This document shows positions 1-12,284 of a stretch of 64,000 nucleotides of DNA, piece after piece. The position numbers and the translations under genes were made by a program. The DNA is from Synergistaceae bacterium (GTDB taxonomy: Bacteria > Synergistota > Synergistia > Synergistales > Aminobacteriaceae). Location: assembly GCA_017540085.1 (NCBI GenBank), contig JAFYBQ010000030.1:124001-188000 (forward strand). The letters run 5' to 3'. Under the pieces are notes generated by a model that made no database searches, was not told the DNA's origin, and saw only the letters and a list, made by a program, of their open reading frames with translations. Each line of letters begins with the position of its first letter. Within the stretch, counting starts at the first letter, position 1.

Positions 1-1394
1 CAAAGCAGCTTATGGACGAAGTTTTTTCGCATGAAGGTACGGTCTTCAACAGGCAATTTTTCCGCAATGACCTAGACCGCATACAGGAAAAATATCACAA
101 AGCAGGCTATGTTATGGTTCGTGTGTCTGATGTTCAGATTGAGGGGGGAAATATATACGTCAGCATTCTTGAGCCGCGTGTCAAAGATGTGCTGATACAG
201 GGCAACACAAAGACAAAGACATATGTTATCCGGCGTGAAATAAAGCTCAAAGAAGGGGATATATTCAACGTAACGCGCTTCCGCCATGAGCTTGGGAAAT
301 TGCAGGGGCTGGGATATTTTGAGGATGTCAATGTTGCGTTCGATGTCCCGGAGGATGATGACAGCATTGTTGATTTGATTTTGACGGTAAAGGAGAAGCG
401 CACGGCCTCCGTAGGTTTGAATCTGGGCTACGGTACGGAGAGCGGTTTGTCGGGGGGACTGACATACAGCAACACAAATTTATTCGGAAGGGGAATAACG
501 TTTGAGGCTGGCTTCAACGCGGGCGATGAGTCTACATACTGGACTACGCTGTCAAGCACGTACATGGACGCAAACACATGGGGATGGCGTATCGGTGCGC
601 GCTACAGGACATATGACGGCAGATATTATTACCGTCAGAATCGCAGGCAGTTTGACTATGACGAAAAAGTATTCACCCTATTCGCCGGAGCCGGAAAGAA
701 ATTCAGCAATGAGGATTGGAGCTGGTTCGTAACCCTGCGGCGCGAGGACGCAGAGTACAGCAACATACAGCGGGCGATACCCGGATATGTGGACGATCTT
801 ACGCCGTGGGACGGAGTGAATCAGACTGTAGAATTTCAGCTTATGTGGGACAAGCGCGACGAATATTCGCCCTACCCTAAAGGATTTGTGTGGGATACGA
901 ATTTGGAGCAGGCGGTAAAAGTTCTCGGCGGCGAGTATGATTACTTCAAGTACTGGACGCAGGCAAGATTATATGTCCCTCTGAACAAACTTATTGAGGG
1001 ATTTGCTGATGTCGGGGGAATGTGGAGCGATGAGAACCCGTTTCTTTTTGCCGCACGGCTCCGCATAGGCTCATCGACTGCTGACGAGCTTCCCGCGTTC
1101 GCCCGTTACAGTCTCGGCGGAATGAACTCTCTCAGGGGATATAATTCACGGTCATTTGAGGGCAGCAATTTTTATCTGGGAAATTTTGAGCTGCGAGTCC
1201 CGGTAGCAAGTGCTGTATCAATCGTGGGATTTTACGACATAGGAAACGCGGACATCACTATGGACTGGAGCAACTATCACGATGATTACGGCATAGGTCT
1301 GCGTGTTAAAACGCCGTTCGGGAATCTGCGTGTGGATTATGCCAAAGGTGAGGACGAGAACAGGACATATTTCGGATTTGGCGAGATGTTTTAG
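1..1394 (+). CDS. bamA: Outer membrane protein assembly factor BamA (3' part)
   Basis: This is the C-terminal part of an Omp85/BamA protein, which inserts beta-barrel proteins into the outer membrane. The reading frame is open to the window edge, so the ATG at position 12 is probably internal and the gene starts upstream. Counting from that ATG, about residues 1-55 look like the end of one POTRA domain, 56-128 form the last complete POTRA, and about 135-460 form the 16-strand barrel. The barrel carries the conserved loop-6 type motif SLRGY near residue 375 and ends in an aromatic residue (GEMF), as expected for an outer-membrane barrel. It overlaps the start of the next gene and heads the lipid A gene cluster, a common arrangement in diderms. 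Confidence 0.93.
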   Translation, partial: KQLMDEVFSHEGTVFNRQFFRNDLDRIQEKYHKAGYVMVRVSDVQIEGGNIYVSILEPRVKDVLIQGNTKTKTYVIRREIKLKEGDIFNVTRFRHELGKLQGLGYFEDVNVAFDVPEDDDSIVDLILTVKEKRTASVGLNLGYGTESGLSGGLTYSNTNLFGRGITFEAGFNAGDESTYWTTLSSTYMDANTWGWRIGARYRTYDGRYYYRQNRRQFDYDEKVFTLFAGAGKKFSNEDWSWFVTLRREDAEYSNIQRAIPGYVDDLTPWDGVNQTVEFQLMWDKRDEYSPYPKGFVWDTNLEQAVKVLGGEYDYFKYWTQARLYVPLNKLIEGFADVGGMWSDENPFLFAARLRIGSSTADELPAFARYSLGGMNSLRGYNSRSFEGSNFYLGNFELRVPVASAVSIVGFYDIGNADITMDWSNYHDDYGIGLRVKTPFGNLRVDYAKGEDENRTYFGFGEMF

Positions 1395-2610
1395 CGCGTT
1401 TTGCCTGTGCCTGATGATAATATTCCTGCCCGCAGAAAAATCCCATGCTGTTACAGTCTCAGGGCTTCCATCATGGCTTTCCCCTGCGGCTTTGCGCGCC
1501 CTCAGTGCTGTATGGAGTGAGATACCCGATGACGGCAGTACAGACCGTGAGGCAACATTAGAGCTTGTAGCGGCGGGACTATTTTCCGGCTATGTCGTGA
1601 AAGTCAAGCCCGGCAGGACAGGCCCGGCGGTGATTTTTACCTGCGCCCAGACTCCAACGCGGCCTGAAACGCGCATAACATTACCGCTTTTGCGCGGCCT
1701 TCCGCTGTCATGGTTCAGTCAAGACATAACCGGGCTTTCGGAGGAAGTTTCCGCCCTTGCCGGAGAAGTCCCCCCTGCGGCTTTGTCGTGGGCTGACGGG
1801 GCTTTGCGTGAATGTGTAGAATCTGAGGTAAAGCACCGCCTGCCCGGATGGGATTTCACCCAGCAGATATATATATCAGACACAACAGCGGCAATAAATC
1901 TTTCATTCCGTCCGTCAGGTGATATGATACTCGCCCTGAAGCCTGTAATACTCTCGCGCACAATCCCTGTAATGTTCCGCTCAGACATGGAGGCCAAAAT
2001 TCTCGCGTCTCTTTCCCCGCTAATCGGCCTGCCAGTGAAGTGGGCACTCCGGCACAAGAAGGACATAGAATCCGTAGCATGTTCATATCTTGAGGAAAGA
2101 AACACGGTCGGGAATATGCGCGCTTCCGTCTCGGTGAGCTTCACGCCCGGAAAAATATCAGAGATAGAAGCCAGAGCAGACAGCCAAACTTTTATGTTCA
2201 GCCTATGGATAGCGGCATATGCCGGGATTGAGGGCCGTTACCCTGAAGCAGGAGCGTTTTTCGGCTTTCGGCCTGTATGGAGAATAGGAGATGTTAATCT
2301 TGCCCCTGAAATTTACGCCGAGGCGGTATTCTCGCTTGATGATTTCGGCCTAGCATACCGCGCCGGACTCAGGCTTGAGACTCTCGAAAACCTCTGGGCG
2401 GGAACAGAATACGACCTGCCCCGCGGCGCATTGTTCCTGCGGGTTGAATATATCCCGCTGAAACTCAGAAGGCCATATGCCCGGTGGCGGTGGGAAATAG
2501 GCCGCCCATATCATGAGCTTGGATTAGGATACAGATTTGATGAGCATATATCAGCAGAGATAATATATTATGACAGCAGAATAGGTCTGCGCGGAATATG
2601 GAATTTGTAG
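1378..2610 (+). CDS. Exported protein of unknown function between bamA and lpxD
   Basis: I do not recognise the family. The frame is open from 1303, but the stretch before 1378 lies inside bamA. A TTG at 1378 gives a good type I signal peptide (hydrophobic core CLCLMIIFLP, cleavage after SHA), so I prefer that start; an ATG at 1414 is an alternative. The mature protein is about 385 residues. Its C-terminal 120 residues alternate polar and aromatic or aliphatic residues in short strands, as in outer-membrane barrels, and it ends GIWNL. The gene overlaps the bamA 3' end and sits where Skp/OmpH is often encoded, so an envelope-assembly role is a reasonable guess. Nothing in the sequence proves it. 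Confidence 0.75.
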   Translation: MARCFSAFCLCLMIIFLPAEKSHAVTVSGLPSWLSPAALRALSAVWSEIPDDGSTDREATLELVAAGLFSGYVVKVKPGRTGPAVIFTCAQTPTRPETRITLPLLRGLPLSWFSQDITGLSEEVSALAGEVPPAALSWADGALRECVESEVKHRLPGWDFTQQIYISDTTAAINLSFRPSGDMILALKPVILSRTIPVMFRSDMEAKILASLSPLIGLPVKWALRHKKDIESVACSYLEERNTVGNMRASVSVSFTPGKISEIEARADSQTFMFSLWIAAYAGIEGRYPEAGAFFGFRPVWRIGDVNLAPEIYAEAVFSLDDFGLAYRAGLRLETLENLWAGTEYDLPRGALFLRVEYIPLKLRRPYARWRWEIGRPYHELGLGYRFDEHISAEIIYYDSRIGLRGIWNL

Positions 2611-2630
2611 ACAGGAGGAATAAAGAAAAA

Positions 2631-3605
2631 GTGAAACTTTCAGACATGGCCGTGAAGCTCGGCCTAGAGTTAATCGGAAACGGAGAACGAGAAATCATAG
2701 GAATAGCCAGCCCCGAATACCCTGCCCCCGGTCGGGTGTGCGTGATTTGGGACAAGTCAGCCATCAAAAAGCTACCCTCTGAAACAGCGATAATCGGCAA
2801 GGCAGAATATTTTGCCCCCGGCAGGGACGGCCTAATATCGCCCACCCCCCGCGAATCTCTGCCCATGGTAGCCGCATTGTTCCCGGCTCATTCCGGCCTG
2901 CGCCCTCAGCGCGGAGTCTCCCCGCTGGCTTTCGTCTCCCCTGACGCTGTAGTGTCCCCGGAGGCTTCTGTTTCCCCGTTCGCTTTCATCGGCCCAGGCT
3001 GCTATGTCGGCGATATGTCAGTCATTTGCCCTAACGCTACACTAGTGCATGATGTCCGTATCGGGAAAGGCTGTATCATTCATTCAGGTGCTGTGCTTGG
3101 TGCTGACGGCTTCGGCTTTGAGCGTACACCGTCAGGAGTTGTGAAAATTCCGCAGACGGGCGGAGTGATGATCGGCGACGATGTGGAGATAGGAGCATGT
3201 GCTACGGTGGACTGCGGGACTCTGGACGATACTGTGATAGGCTCCGGGACTAAGATAGACAATCAAGTTCAGATCGGGCATAACGCGAAAATAGGCCGGA
3301 ACTGCATAATCTGCTCAATGTCAGGCATAGCAGGAAGCAGCGTTATTGAGGACAACGTAACAATTTCGGTTCAGGCCGGAGTAACTGACCATGTGAGGAT
3401 AGGCGCGAATACGATAATAGGCGGGCGGGCAGGCGTAACTCATGACATCCCCCCGGACAGCATAATTTCCGGCTTTCCGGCTCGCAACCACAATGATGCA
3501 AAGCGGGCGTTAGTGCTTGCTACAGATTTGCCGCTGATAGTGAAAAGGCTGCGTATTCTTGAACGTGAGGTGGAGGAACTGAGGCGTGAGACGGCTTCTC
3601 GGTAA
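2631..3605 (+). CDS. lpxD: UDP-3-O-acylglucosamine N-acyltransferase LpxD
   Basis: LpxD adds the N-linked acyl chain to UDP-3-O-acylglucosamine, the third step of lipid A synthesis, in the cytoplasm. The frame opens at 2598 inside the upstream gene, but a clear Shine-Dalgarno sequence (AGGAGG at 2613-2618) points to the GTG at 2631. Starting there, the protein begins MKLSDMA, the usual LpxD N-terminus. Residues 1-95 form the uridine-binding domain. After that come many hexapeptide repeats of a left-handed beta-helix, with the catalytic His in QIGHNAKIG near residue 217, and a short C-terminal helix rich in Arg and Glu. At 324 residues it has a normal length. It overlaps lpxC by 20 bases, so the two are translationally coupled. 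Confidence 0.96.
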   Translation: MKLSDMAVKLGLELIGNGEREIIGIASPEYPAPGRVCVIWDKSAIKKLPSETAIIGKAEYFAPGRDGLISPTPRESLPMVAALFPAHSGLRPQRGVSPLAFVSPDAVVSPEASVSPFAFIGPGCYVGDMSVICPNATLVHDVRIGKGCIIHSGAVLGADGFGFERTPSGVVKIPQTGGVMIGDDVEIGACATVDCGTLDDTVIGSGTKIDNQVQIGHNAKIGRNCIICSMSGIAGSSVIEDNVTISVQAGVTDHVRIGANTIIGGRAGVTHDIPPDSIISGFPARNHNDAKRALVLATDLPLIVKRLRILEREVEELRRETASR

Positions 3606-4407
3606 AATAACGCTGAGGGGTACGGGGCTTCACACCGGGCTTGAAACCGAGCTTTCAATAGAGCCATGCGACAGCCCGCACATCATGATGAGCCTGCGCG
3701 GTGAGGAAATGCCCCTGCATATGCTCAAATGCGAGGGAGTTAGGCGTTCCTCAGATTATGTATTTCCTTCCGGGCAGGTTCTGCGTACCTGCGAGCATGT
3801 GCTTTCGGCTCTTTGCGGAACAGGGATATATTCCGGGGTTCGTGTTTCTGCTAACGGCGGTGAAATGCCCGCGCTTGACGGGTGCGCCAAGACTCTGTGC
3901 GCTGAAATCCTGTCCCACAGCGTTATTGACGGAAAAGATATTCCCCGCGTGAAAATTTCCTCGCCCGTGATAGTCAGCAATGATGACATGACTCGTTTTG
4001 TGTGTGCGTTTCCCGCCGATGAGTTTCACATAACGTACGCGGCGGAATATGACACAGTAGGGACTCAGATATATGACTTTCGCGGCTCTGATGATTACGC
4101 GGCGGACATAGCCCCCGCCCGAACATTTGCGTATGAGCGTGAAATAGAGTATCTCCGCTCTCATGGCATGGCGTTAGGCGGTTCGCTTGACAACGCTGTG
4201 CTTATCGGAGAAGACAGAATAATAGCATCAGGAGGGCTGAGATGGCCGGATGAGTTCGTCAGGCACAAGATACTTGACCTGATAGGAGACTTGGCCTCTG
4301 TAGGCTTTCCGCTGAACGCACATATAATAGCGGTCAGGGCAGGCCATGAGCTTCACCTGAAACTTGCCGACAAACTGAAGGGAGAAATGAATATTGGCAG
4401 AGATTGA
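3586..4407 (+). CDS. lpxC: UDP-3-O-acyl-N-acetylglucosamine deacetylase LpxC
   Basis: LpxC is the zinc deacetylase that commits UDP-3-O-acyl-GlcNAc to lipid A synthesis. The start is a GTG at 3586, within the 3' end of lpxD. The active-site residues are all visible: Glu70-His71 in CEHVLSAL, the HKILD motif with His227 and Asp231 as the other zinc ligands, and the catalytic His254 in AGHELHLKL. The ART-F loop is at 178-181. At 273 residues the protein is slightly shorter than the roughly 300 of enterobacterial LpxC. It overlaps fabZ by 14 bases, giving the usual lpxD-lpxC-fabZ-lpxA chain. Confidence 0.96.
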   Translation: MRRLLGKITLRGTGLHTGLETELSIEPCDSPHIMMSLRGEEMPLHMLKCEGVRRSSDYVFPSGQVLRTCEHVLSALCGTGIYSGVRVSANGGEMPALDGCAKTLCAEILSHSVIDGKDIPRVKISSPVIVSNDDMTRFVCAFPADEFHITYAAEYDTVGTQIYDFRGSDDYAADIAPARTFAYEREIEYLRSHGMALGGSLDNAVLIGEDRIIASGGLRWPDEFVRHKILDLIGDLASVGFPLNAHIIAVRAGHELHLKLADKLKGEMNIGRD

Positions 4408-4858
4408 TATATTCGGAATAATGGAAATGCTGAAGCACCGCTACCCATTTTTGATGGTTGACCGCATTACGGACTATGACGAAATGCACGTAACAGGCTA
4501 CAAGAACGTAACATACAACGAGCCGTATTTCACGGGGCATTTTCCCGGAGACCCGGTAATGCCCGGAGTGCTGATTGTCGAAAGCATGGGACAGGTAACA
4601 AGCGTGTTGCTCGGCATAAAGCTGGGACTTGAGCAGGGCAACAAAATAGCGTTTCTCACAGGAATGGACAACGTGCGATTCCGCCATCCCGTTCGCCCGG
4701 GCGACAAGCTCATCACAGAGGCAGAGCTGACTAATGTCCGCAGCAGGTCAGCAAAAGCAAAGGCCAAAGCATATGTGGACGGCAGATTAGTGGCCGAGGC
4801 GGAATTTTTGACGATAATCGGCGACACTCTGGAGCGGCATGCGGAGGTAGGCGAGTGA
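4394..4858 (+). CDS. fabZ: 3-hydroxyacyl-[ACP] dehydratase FabZ
   Basis: FabZ dehydrates beta-hydroxyacyl-ACP in fatty acid elongation and competes with LpxA for hydroxyacyl-ACP, which is why the two genes travel together. The hot-dog fold signature HFPGDPVMPGVLIVE is complete, with catalytic His49 and Glu63. The start is TTG at 4394, with GGGAGA upstream inside the lpxC 3' end. At 154 residues it has the usual length. Its last codons overlap the lpxA GTG by 4 bases. Confidence 0.96.
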   Translation: MAEIDIFGIMEMLKHRYPFLMVDRITDYDEMHVTGYKNVTYNEPYFTGHFPGDPVMPGVLIVESMGQVTSVLLGIKLGLEQGNKIAFLTGMDNVRFRHPVRPGDKLITEAELTNVRSRSAKAKAKAYVDGRLVAEAEFLTIIGDTLERHAEVGE

Positions 4859-5643
4859 GCATAAATATTCATCCTACAGCGGTAATATCGCCCAAAGCAG
4901 AAATTTCAGACGGAGTGAAGATAGGCCCTTTCTGTTTTGTTGACGGAGATGCCTCAATCGGACAAGGCACAGAGCTAACAGCGTTCGTAAGCATTCACAG
5001 CCATGTAACAATCGGCCGGGACTGTCTCATATGCGAGCATTCCGCAATAGGCGGAGACCCTCAGGATCACGCCTACAAGGGCGAAATCTCATACGTGAAA
5101 ATCGGCGACCGCAATATAATCCGCGAGAACGTAACAATCTCACGCGCCACAGGAGAGGGAAACGCTACAGTTGTCGGCTCTGACTGCTTCATTATGGAGG
5201 GCGTTCATTTCGCGCACAATGTGAAAGTCGGCGACGCTGTAACAGTTGCGAACAAGGTAGGATTATCGGGTTTCGTTGAAGTTGGGAGCCATACAGTTTT
5301 CGGCGGCATGGCCGGGGTTCATCAGTTCGTGAGGATAGGCGACTATTGCATGATAGGCGGACTATACCGCGTCTCAAAGGATGTCCCGCATTACACGCTT
5401 GCTTCCGGCGAGCCGCTGAGACTGTCGGGGCTGAACAAAATCGGGCTTCAGCGCGGAGGGTTTTCCCCTGAAGTAATCCGTGAGATTTACAGGTTCTACC
5501 GTAATTTGTACCGTCCTGAAGTGAGTTTTACTGAGGCCATGAATGAAATACTGCCGCATAAGTCCGAGTACATTCCCGAAATTGTGAGAATAATAGACTT
5601 TTACGCCGGAACAAAACGCGGTGTAACATTCTGGTGCAAATAG
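4855..5643 (+). CDS. lpxA: Acyl-ACP--UDP-N-acetylglucosamine O-acyltransferase LpxA
   Basis: LpxA performs the first reaction of lipid A synthesis, transferring a hydroxyacyl chain from ACP to UDP-GlcNAc. The first 190 residues are hexapeptide repeats of a left-handed beta-helix with the HFAHN motif; His121 matches the catalytic His125 of E. coli. The C-terminal 70 residues form the helical domain that closes over the substrate. At 262 residues the length is normal. The GTG start overlaps the fabZ stop. The gene is the last of the cluster in this window; lpxB and lpxI do not follow here. Confidence 0.96.
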   Translation: MSINIHPTAVISPKAEISDGVKIGPFCFVDGDASIGQGTELTAFVSIHSHVTIGRDCLICEHSAIGGDPQDHAYKGEISYVKIGDRNIIRENVTISRATGEGNATVVGSDCFIMEGVHFAHNVKVGDAVTVANKVGLSGFVEVGSHTVFGGMAGVHQFVRIGDYCMIGGLYRVSKDVPHYTLASGEPLRLSGLNKIGLQRGGFSPEVIREIYRFYRNLYRPEVSFTEAMNEILPHKSEYIPEIVRIIDFYAGTKRGVTFWCK

Positions 5644-5645
5644 GG

Positions 5646-5651
5646 TATAAT
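5646..5651 (+). promoter_or_regulatory. Possible -10 element for pgm
   Basis: A perfect TATAAT lies directly after the lpxA stop and 50 bases before the pgm start. I see no good -35 hexamer at the right distance, so this is a weak call resting on the -10 sequence and position alone. Confidence 0.3.
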
Positions 5652-5700
5652 TTTCCCATTCCCAAAAGAAAACGACAGCAAGAACGGAGGAAAAATATAC

Positions 5701-7299
5701 ATGCAGGAGAAGAAGATAGTCAATATCCCTTCACTGATAAGCGACTACTACACGCTTGCGCCTGACATGGCGGACAAGTCGCAGCATGTCTCATTCGGGA
5801 CATCAGGCCACCGCGGAAGCTCCGCCCTTCACAGCTTCAACGAGGCTCATATTCTCGCGATCGCGCAGGCAGTGTACGAACACCGAACAGCGGAAGGCAT
5901 TCCCGGCCCGCTTTATCTCGGAGCTGACACTCACGCATTATCAGAGCCTTCTATGCGGACATGCGTTGAAGTCCTCGCGGCAAACGGAGTAGAGCTGATA
6001 TTGCAGAAAGATTTTGCCCCTACACCCACGCCCGTAATATCACGCGCAATTCTCGCCCACAACAGGACACCGGGCAATAAGACCGCTGACGGAATGGTGA
6101 TTACCCCGTCCCACAACCCCCCGACAGACGGCGGAATAAAGTATGACCCGCCTTCAGGAGGCCCCGCAAGCCCCGAAATCACAAGCAAGATTCAGAACAG
6201 AGCCAACGAGCTTATACGGCAGGGAGTCGGAAGCATTAAGCGAGTCCCGTTCGAGAAGGCTGTGAAGATGGACAATGTTCATTTTGAGGATTTCGTCATC
6301 CCCTACGTGAAAGCCCTTGCCAGCGTTGTCGACATGGAAGCCATCGCAAAGTCAGGACTCAAAATCGGCGCAGACCCCCTCGGCGGCTCAGGGATATATT
6401 ACTGGAAGCCAATCGCGGAAATTTACGGCATCAAGAATCTTGAGGTCGTCAACCCGAACTTAGACCCGACATTCTCATTCATGCCCCCGGATCATGACGG
6501 CAAAATCAGAATGGACTGCTCTTCACCCTACGCAATGGCCAACCTTATACGCCTGAAAGATGACTATGATATAGCGTTCGGGAATGATACGGATTATGAC
6601 CGACACGGAATCGTAACTCCGCAGGGACTCATGAATCCAAACGCATATTTAGCCGTTGCAGTTCAGCATTTATTCACGTCGCGCAAAAATTGGAGAGCTG
6701 ACGCGGCAGTGGGAAAGACAGTAGTCTCAAGCTCAATCATTGACCGCGTAACGGAAGGAATCGGGCGGAAGCTGTGTGAAGTCCCCGTAGGATTCAAGTG
6801 GTTTGTTGACGGTCTTCTTGACGGCTCAATGGGATTCGGAGGCGAGGAGTCAGCCGGAGCGTCATTCCTCTGCAGGGACGGCTCTGTGTGGACTACGGAC
6901 AAGGACGGCATAATCATGGACTTGTTAGCGTGCGAAATCACAGCCGTAACAGGGAAAAACCCCGCGGAGCATTACGCCGAAATAACCGCCAAATACGGCA
7001 CGAGCTATTACGCCCGCATAGACACGCCCGCAACGCCGGAGCAGAAAGCCGCGCTCGGAAAATTATCGCCTGACGACATCAAAGCCGACACATTAGCAGG
7101 CGGGAAGATTACCGGGAAATTCACGAAAGCCCCCGGCAACAACGCTTCAATAGGCGGCCTCAAAGTTACAACTGCTGACGGATGGTTTGCGGCCCGCCCA
7201 TCAGGAACGGAGAACATCTGCAAGCTGTACGCGGAAAGTTTCATCAGCCCTGAACACCTCAAGAAGATTCAGGAAGAAGCACAGACAATAATAGCCTAA
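5701..7299 (+). CDS. pgm: Phosphoglucomutase, alpha-D-glucose phosphate-specific
   Basis: Pgm interconverts glucose 1-phosphate and glucose 6-phosphate, linking glycolysis to sugar-nucleotide and polysaccharide synthesis. It is the E. coli Pgm type by length (532 residues) and motifs. FGTSGHRG is near residue 32. The phosphoserine loop TPSHNP has catalytic Ser137. The metal-binding loop DTDYDRHG is near residue 298. The sugar-binding loop [10 protein letters not shown] and the phosphate-binding [10 protein letters not shown] follow at the C-terminus. An AGGA-type ribosome site precedes the ATG. The gene is transcribed alone and ends at an intrinsic terminator. Confidence 0.96.
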   Translation: MQEKKIVNIPSLISDYYTLAPDMADKSQHVSFGTSGHRGSSALHSFNEAHILAIAQAVYEHRTAEGIPGPLYLGADTHALSEPSMRTCVEVLAANGVELILQKDFAPTPTPVISRAILAHNRTPGNKTADGMVITPSHNPPTDGGIKYDPPSGGPASPEITSKIQNRANELIRQGVGSIKRVPFEKAVKMDNVHFEDFVIPYVKALASVVDMEAIAKSGLKIGADPLGGSGIYYWKPIAEIYGIKNLEVVNPNLDPTFSFMPPDHDGKIRMDCSSPYAMANLIRLKDDYDIAFGNDTDYDRHGIVTPQGLMNPNAYLAVAVQHLFTSRKNWRADAAVGKTVVSSSIIDRVTEGIGRKLCEVPVGFKWFVDGLLDGSMGFGGEESAGASFLCRDGSVWTTDKDGIIMDLLACEITAVTGKNPAEHYAEITAKYGTSYYARIDTPATPEQKAALGKLSPDDIKADTLAGGKITGKFTKAPGNNASIGGLKVTTADGWFAARPSGTENICKLYAESFISPEHLKKIQEEAQTIIA

Positions 7300-7314
7300 G
7301 TGAAAAAATATCAG

Positions 7315-7345
7315 CCCTCTGGCATATCGCCGGGGGGTTATTTTT
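7315..7345 (+). terminator. Intrinsic terminator after pgm
   Basis: A 9-pair stem (7315-7323 with 7329-7337, two G-T pairs) with a 5-base loop is followed by a T-rich run. It lies 15 bases after the pgm stop and ends just before the ribosome site of the next gene. Confidence 0.75.
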
Positions 7346-7365
7346 GTGTCAAAGGAAGTGAGGCA

Positions 7366-7644
7366 ATGAGGCTCGATAAATATCTCAAGCTCGCCAGACT
7401 CGTGAAACGCCGCACAGTCGCGCAGGAAATGATAGACCTTAAAGCAGTCCGCATAAACGGCAGAGAGTGCAAGCCATCCGGGGAAGTCCGAGAAGGAGAC
7501 GTTATAGAGATTGCGTATATTAACCGCGTACTGAAGGTGAAAGTTTTATGCGCTGATGAGGCTATATTGAGGCGGCCAAAGGCTGTATCATGGGAACAGT
7601 TAGACGAACGCCCCGTGAAGCCCGACGAAAAACCGTTCGCGTGA
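7366..7644 (+). CDS. RNA-binding S4 domain protein, RqcP-like
   Basis: This is a 92-residue protein made almost entirely of one S4 RNA-binding domain. It starts MRLDKYLK and continues through a basic segment (VKRRTVAQEM) and the VRINGRECKPS turn, closely resembling RqcP/YabO of Firmicutes, which stabilises stalled 50S subunits during alanine tailing in ribosome quality control. Hsp15/HslR is the other small S4 family it could belong to. The frame is open from 7300, but that would start before the terminator. AAGGAAG at 7352-7358 places the start at the ATG at 7366. The acidic and lysine-rich C-terminal 15 residues look disordered. Confidence 0.85.
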   Translation: MRLDKYLKLARLVKRRTVAQEMIDLKAVRINGRECKPSGEVREGDVIEIAYINRVLKVKVLCADEAILRRPKAVSWEQLDERPVKPDEKPFA

Positions 7645-7705
7645 AAATTTTGCGCGTGTAATAAAATATAGCTGACATATCCATAATCACAAAGGAGATT
7701 GCTAC

Positions 7706-9226
7706 ATGCCTGAAGAAATTTTGCAGGACGGCTTCACTTCTGAGGACAATGAAGTAGTACGGCAGCGCAAGGAAAAATTACAGCGTCTTTTGACGGAGGA
7801 AGGCTACAATCCGTATATCAATGAGACATGGGACAGGCGCGACACGTTAGCCTCAATCCGCGAGAAATTCGACTCACTTCAGCCCGAACAGGAAGACTCA
7901 TCCGAAACTCTCAGCACAGCAGGAAGAGTCATGACGATACGCAAGCAGGGTAAAGCGACATTCGCAGACCTTGCCGACGAGACATCAAGAATACAGCTTT
8001 ACTTTCAGGTGAACACCATCGGGGAAAAAGAATATGACTTCCTCAAGAAATGGGTTGACACAGGCGACTGGCTCGGCATTGAGGGACATCCCTGCAGGAC
8101 TCGCCGCGGAGAATTAACGGTGATGGTTACGGGCTATAAGCTCCTCAGCAAGGCAATACGCCCCCTGCCGGAGAAATGGCACGGCCTCACAGACACGGAA
8201 ATACGTTACCGCAAAAGATATATGGACTTGATCGCAAATCCTGATGTCCGCGAGGTGTTCCGCAAACGCTCACGGATAATATCATCATTCCGCGAGACGC
8301 TAGAATCTCATGGGACTCTTGAGGTTGAGACTCCTATTCTTTCTGTGCTTGCAGGAGGCGCGAACGCAAGACCCTTCAAGACGTATCATAACGCGCTGGG
8401 CGTTGACATGTATATGCGTATAGCTGTTGAACTGTACCTGAAGCGGCTTGTTGTCGGCATGATGGGACGTGTTTACGAAATCGGGCGCAACTTCCGCAAC
8501 GAGGGTATAGACACAATGCACAATCCCGAATTTACGATGATGGAAGTTTACTGGCCGTATGCTAACTATGTCGACATGATGAATTTAGCTGAGGAATTAA
8601 TCCGCAACGCCGCAAAATCTATCGGGACTCTTGAAATCGAATGGAACGGCACAAAATTAGACCTGTCCAAACCGTTCAAGCGTATAACAATGCGCGAGGC
8701 CGTGAAGGAATTTGCCGGAGTCGACATTGACGCGGTGAAGTCAGACGAGGAAGCGCGGAAAATCGCCCGTGAAAAGGGGCTTGCCTCCGAAATGACCGGC
8801 CATGAAAGCAAGTTTGCAGTCCTAAATCTTTTATTTGAGGCTTTCGGCGAGGAGAAATTAATTGAGCCTACATTTTTGCTCGGACACCCTACGGAAATTT
8901 CCCCGCTGTCGAAAAGAGACCCCGACAACCCGGACTACACACACCGCTTTGAGCTTTTCATGTTCGGGAAGGAAGTCGCAAACGCATTCAGCGAGCTTAA
9001 TGACCCGATTGACCAGCGCGAAAGATTCGAGGATCAGGCGCGAAAGAAAGCAGAAGGCGATGACGAGGCGCACGTTTTTGACGAGGATTTCATCAACGCG
9101 ATAGAAGCCGGACTCCCTCCCACAGGCGGAATGGGTATAGGCATGGACAGAATAGTGATGTTCCTGACCGGGGCGCGCTCAATCAGGGATGTGATTTTGT
9201 TCCCGGCCATGAAGCCGAAAGCGTAG
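7706..9226 (+). CDS. lysS: Lysyl-tRNA synthetase, class II
   Basis: LysS charges tRNA-Lys. At 506 residues it matches the bacterial class II enzyme. After a 60-residue N-terminal extension comes the OB-fold anticodon-binding domain (about 65-170), then the catalytic core. Motif 2 (GRNFRNEG) lies near residue 258, and motif 3 (GGMGIGMDRIVM) near residue 476 close to the C-terminus. A strong ribosome site (AAAGGAG) sits 9 bases before the ATG. The ligA start follows after 3 bases, so the two genes are co-transcribed. Confidence 0.97.
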   Translation: MPEEILQDGFTSEDNEVVRQRKEKLQRLLTEEGYNPYINETWDRRDTLASIREKFDSLQPEQEDSSETLSTAGRVMTIRKQGKATFADLADETSRIQLYFQVNTIGEKEYDFLKKWVDTGDWLGIEGHPCRTRRGELTVMVTGYKLLSKAIRPLPEKWHGLTDTEIRYRKRYMDLIANPDVREVFRKRSRIISSFRETLESHGTLEVETPILSVLAGGANARPFKTYHNALGVDMYMRIAVELYLKRLVVGMMGRVYEIGRNFRNEGIDTMHNPEFTMMEVYWPYANYVDMMNLAEELIRNAAKSIGTLEIEWNGTKLDLSKPFKRITMREAVKEFAGVDIDAVKSDEEARKIAREKGLASEMTGHESKFAVLNLLFEAFGEEKLIEPTFLLGHPTEISPLSKRDPDNPDYTHRFELFMFGKEVANAFSELNDPIDQRERFEDQARKKAEGDDEAHVFDEDFINAIEAGLPPTGGMGIGMDRIVMFLTGARSIRDVILFPAMKPKA

Positions 9227-12141
<2,915 letters not shown>

Positions 12142-12154
12142 CCGAAAATTTTAT

Positions 12155-12196
12155 TTCCCGCCAGGCTTGGAAAAACGAGTCTGCGGGAATTTTTTT
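12155..12196 (+). terminator. Intrinsic terminator of the lysS-ligA operon
   Basis: A long stem (arms about 12155-12169 and 12176-12189, one bulged C and two G-T pairs) is followed by T7 at 12190-12196. It lies 14 bases after the preceding stop codon. Confidence 0.85.
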
Positions 12197-12233
12197 ATCA
12201 CTGAAGAAATGTGTCTCATAAAATTTTTGCAGG

Positions 12234-12242
12234 TGATATTAT
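12234..12242 (+). promoter_or_regulatory. Possible extended -10 promoter for pfkA
   Basis: TG-A-TATTAT at 12234-12242 fits an extended -10 element between the terminator and pfkA. No convincing -35 is present, so the call rests on position and the TGn motif. Confidence 0.3.
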
Positions 12243-12284
12243 ATTCTCATTCCCAAAAACTTGAACGCAGGAGGAGATATTCAA

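Noticed and set aside
2465-2866. Minus-strand frame across the lpxD start
   Set aside because: It is opposite lpxD, whose product is certain, and has no recognisable content.
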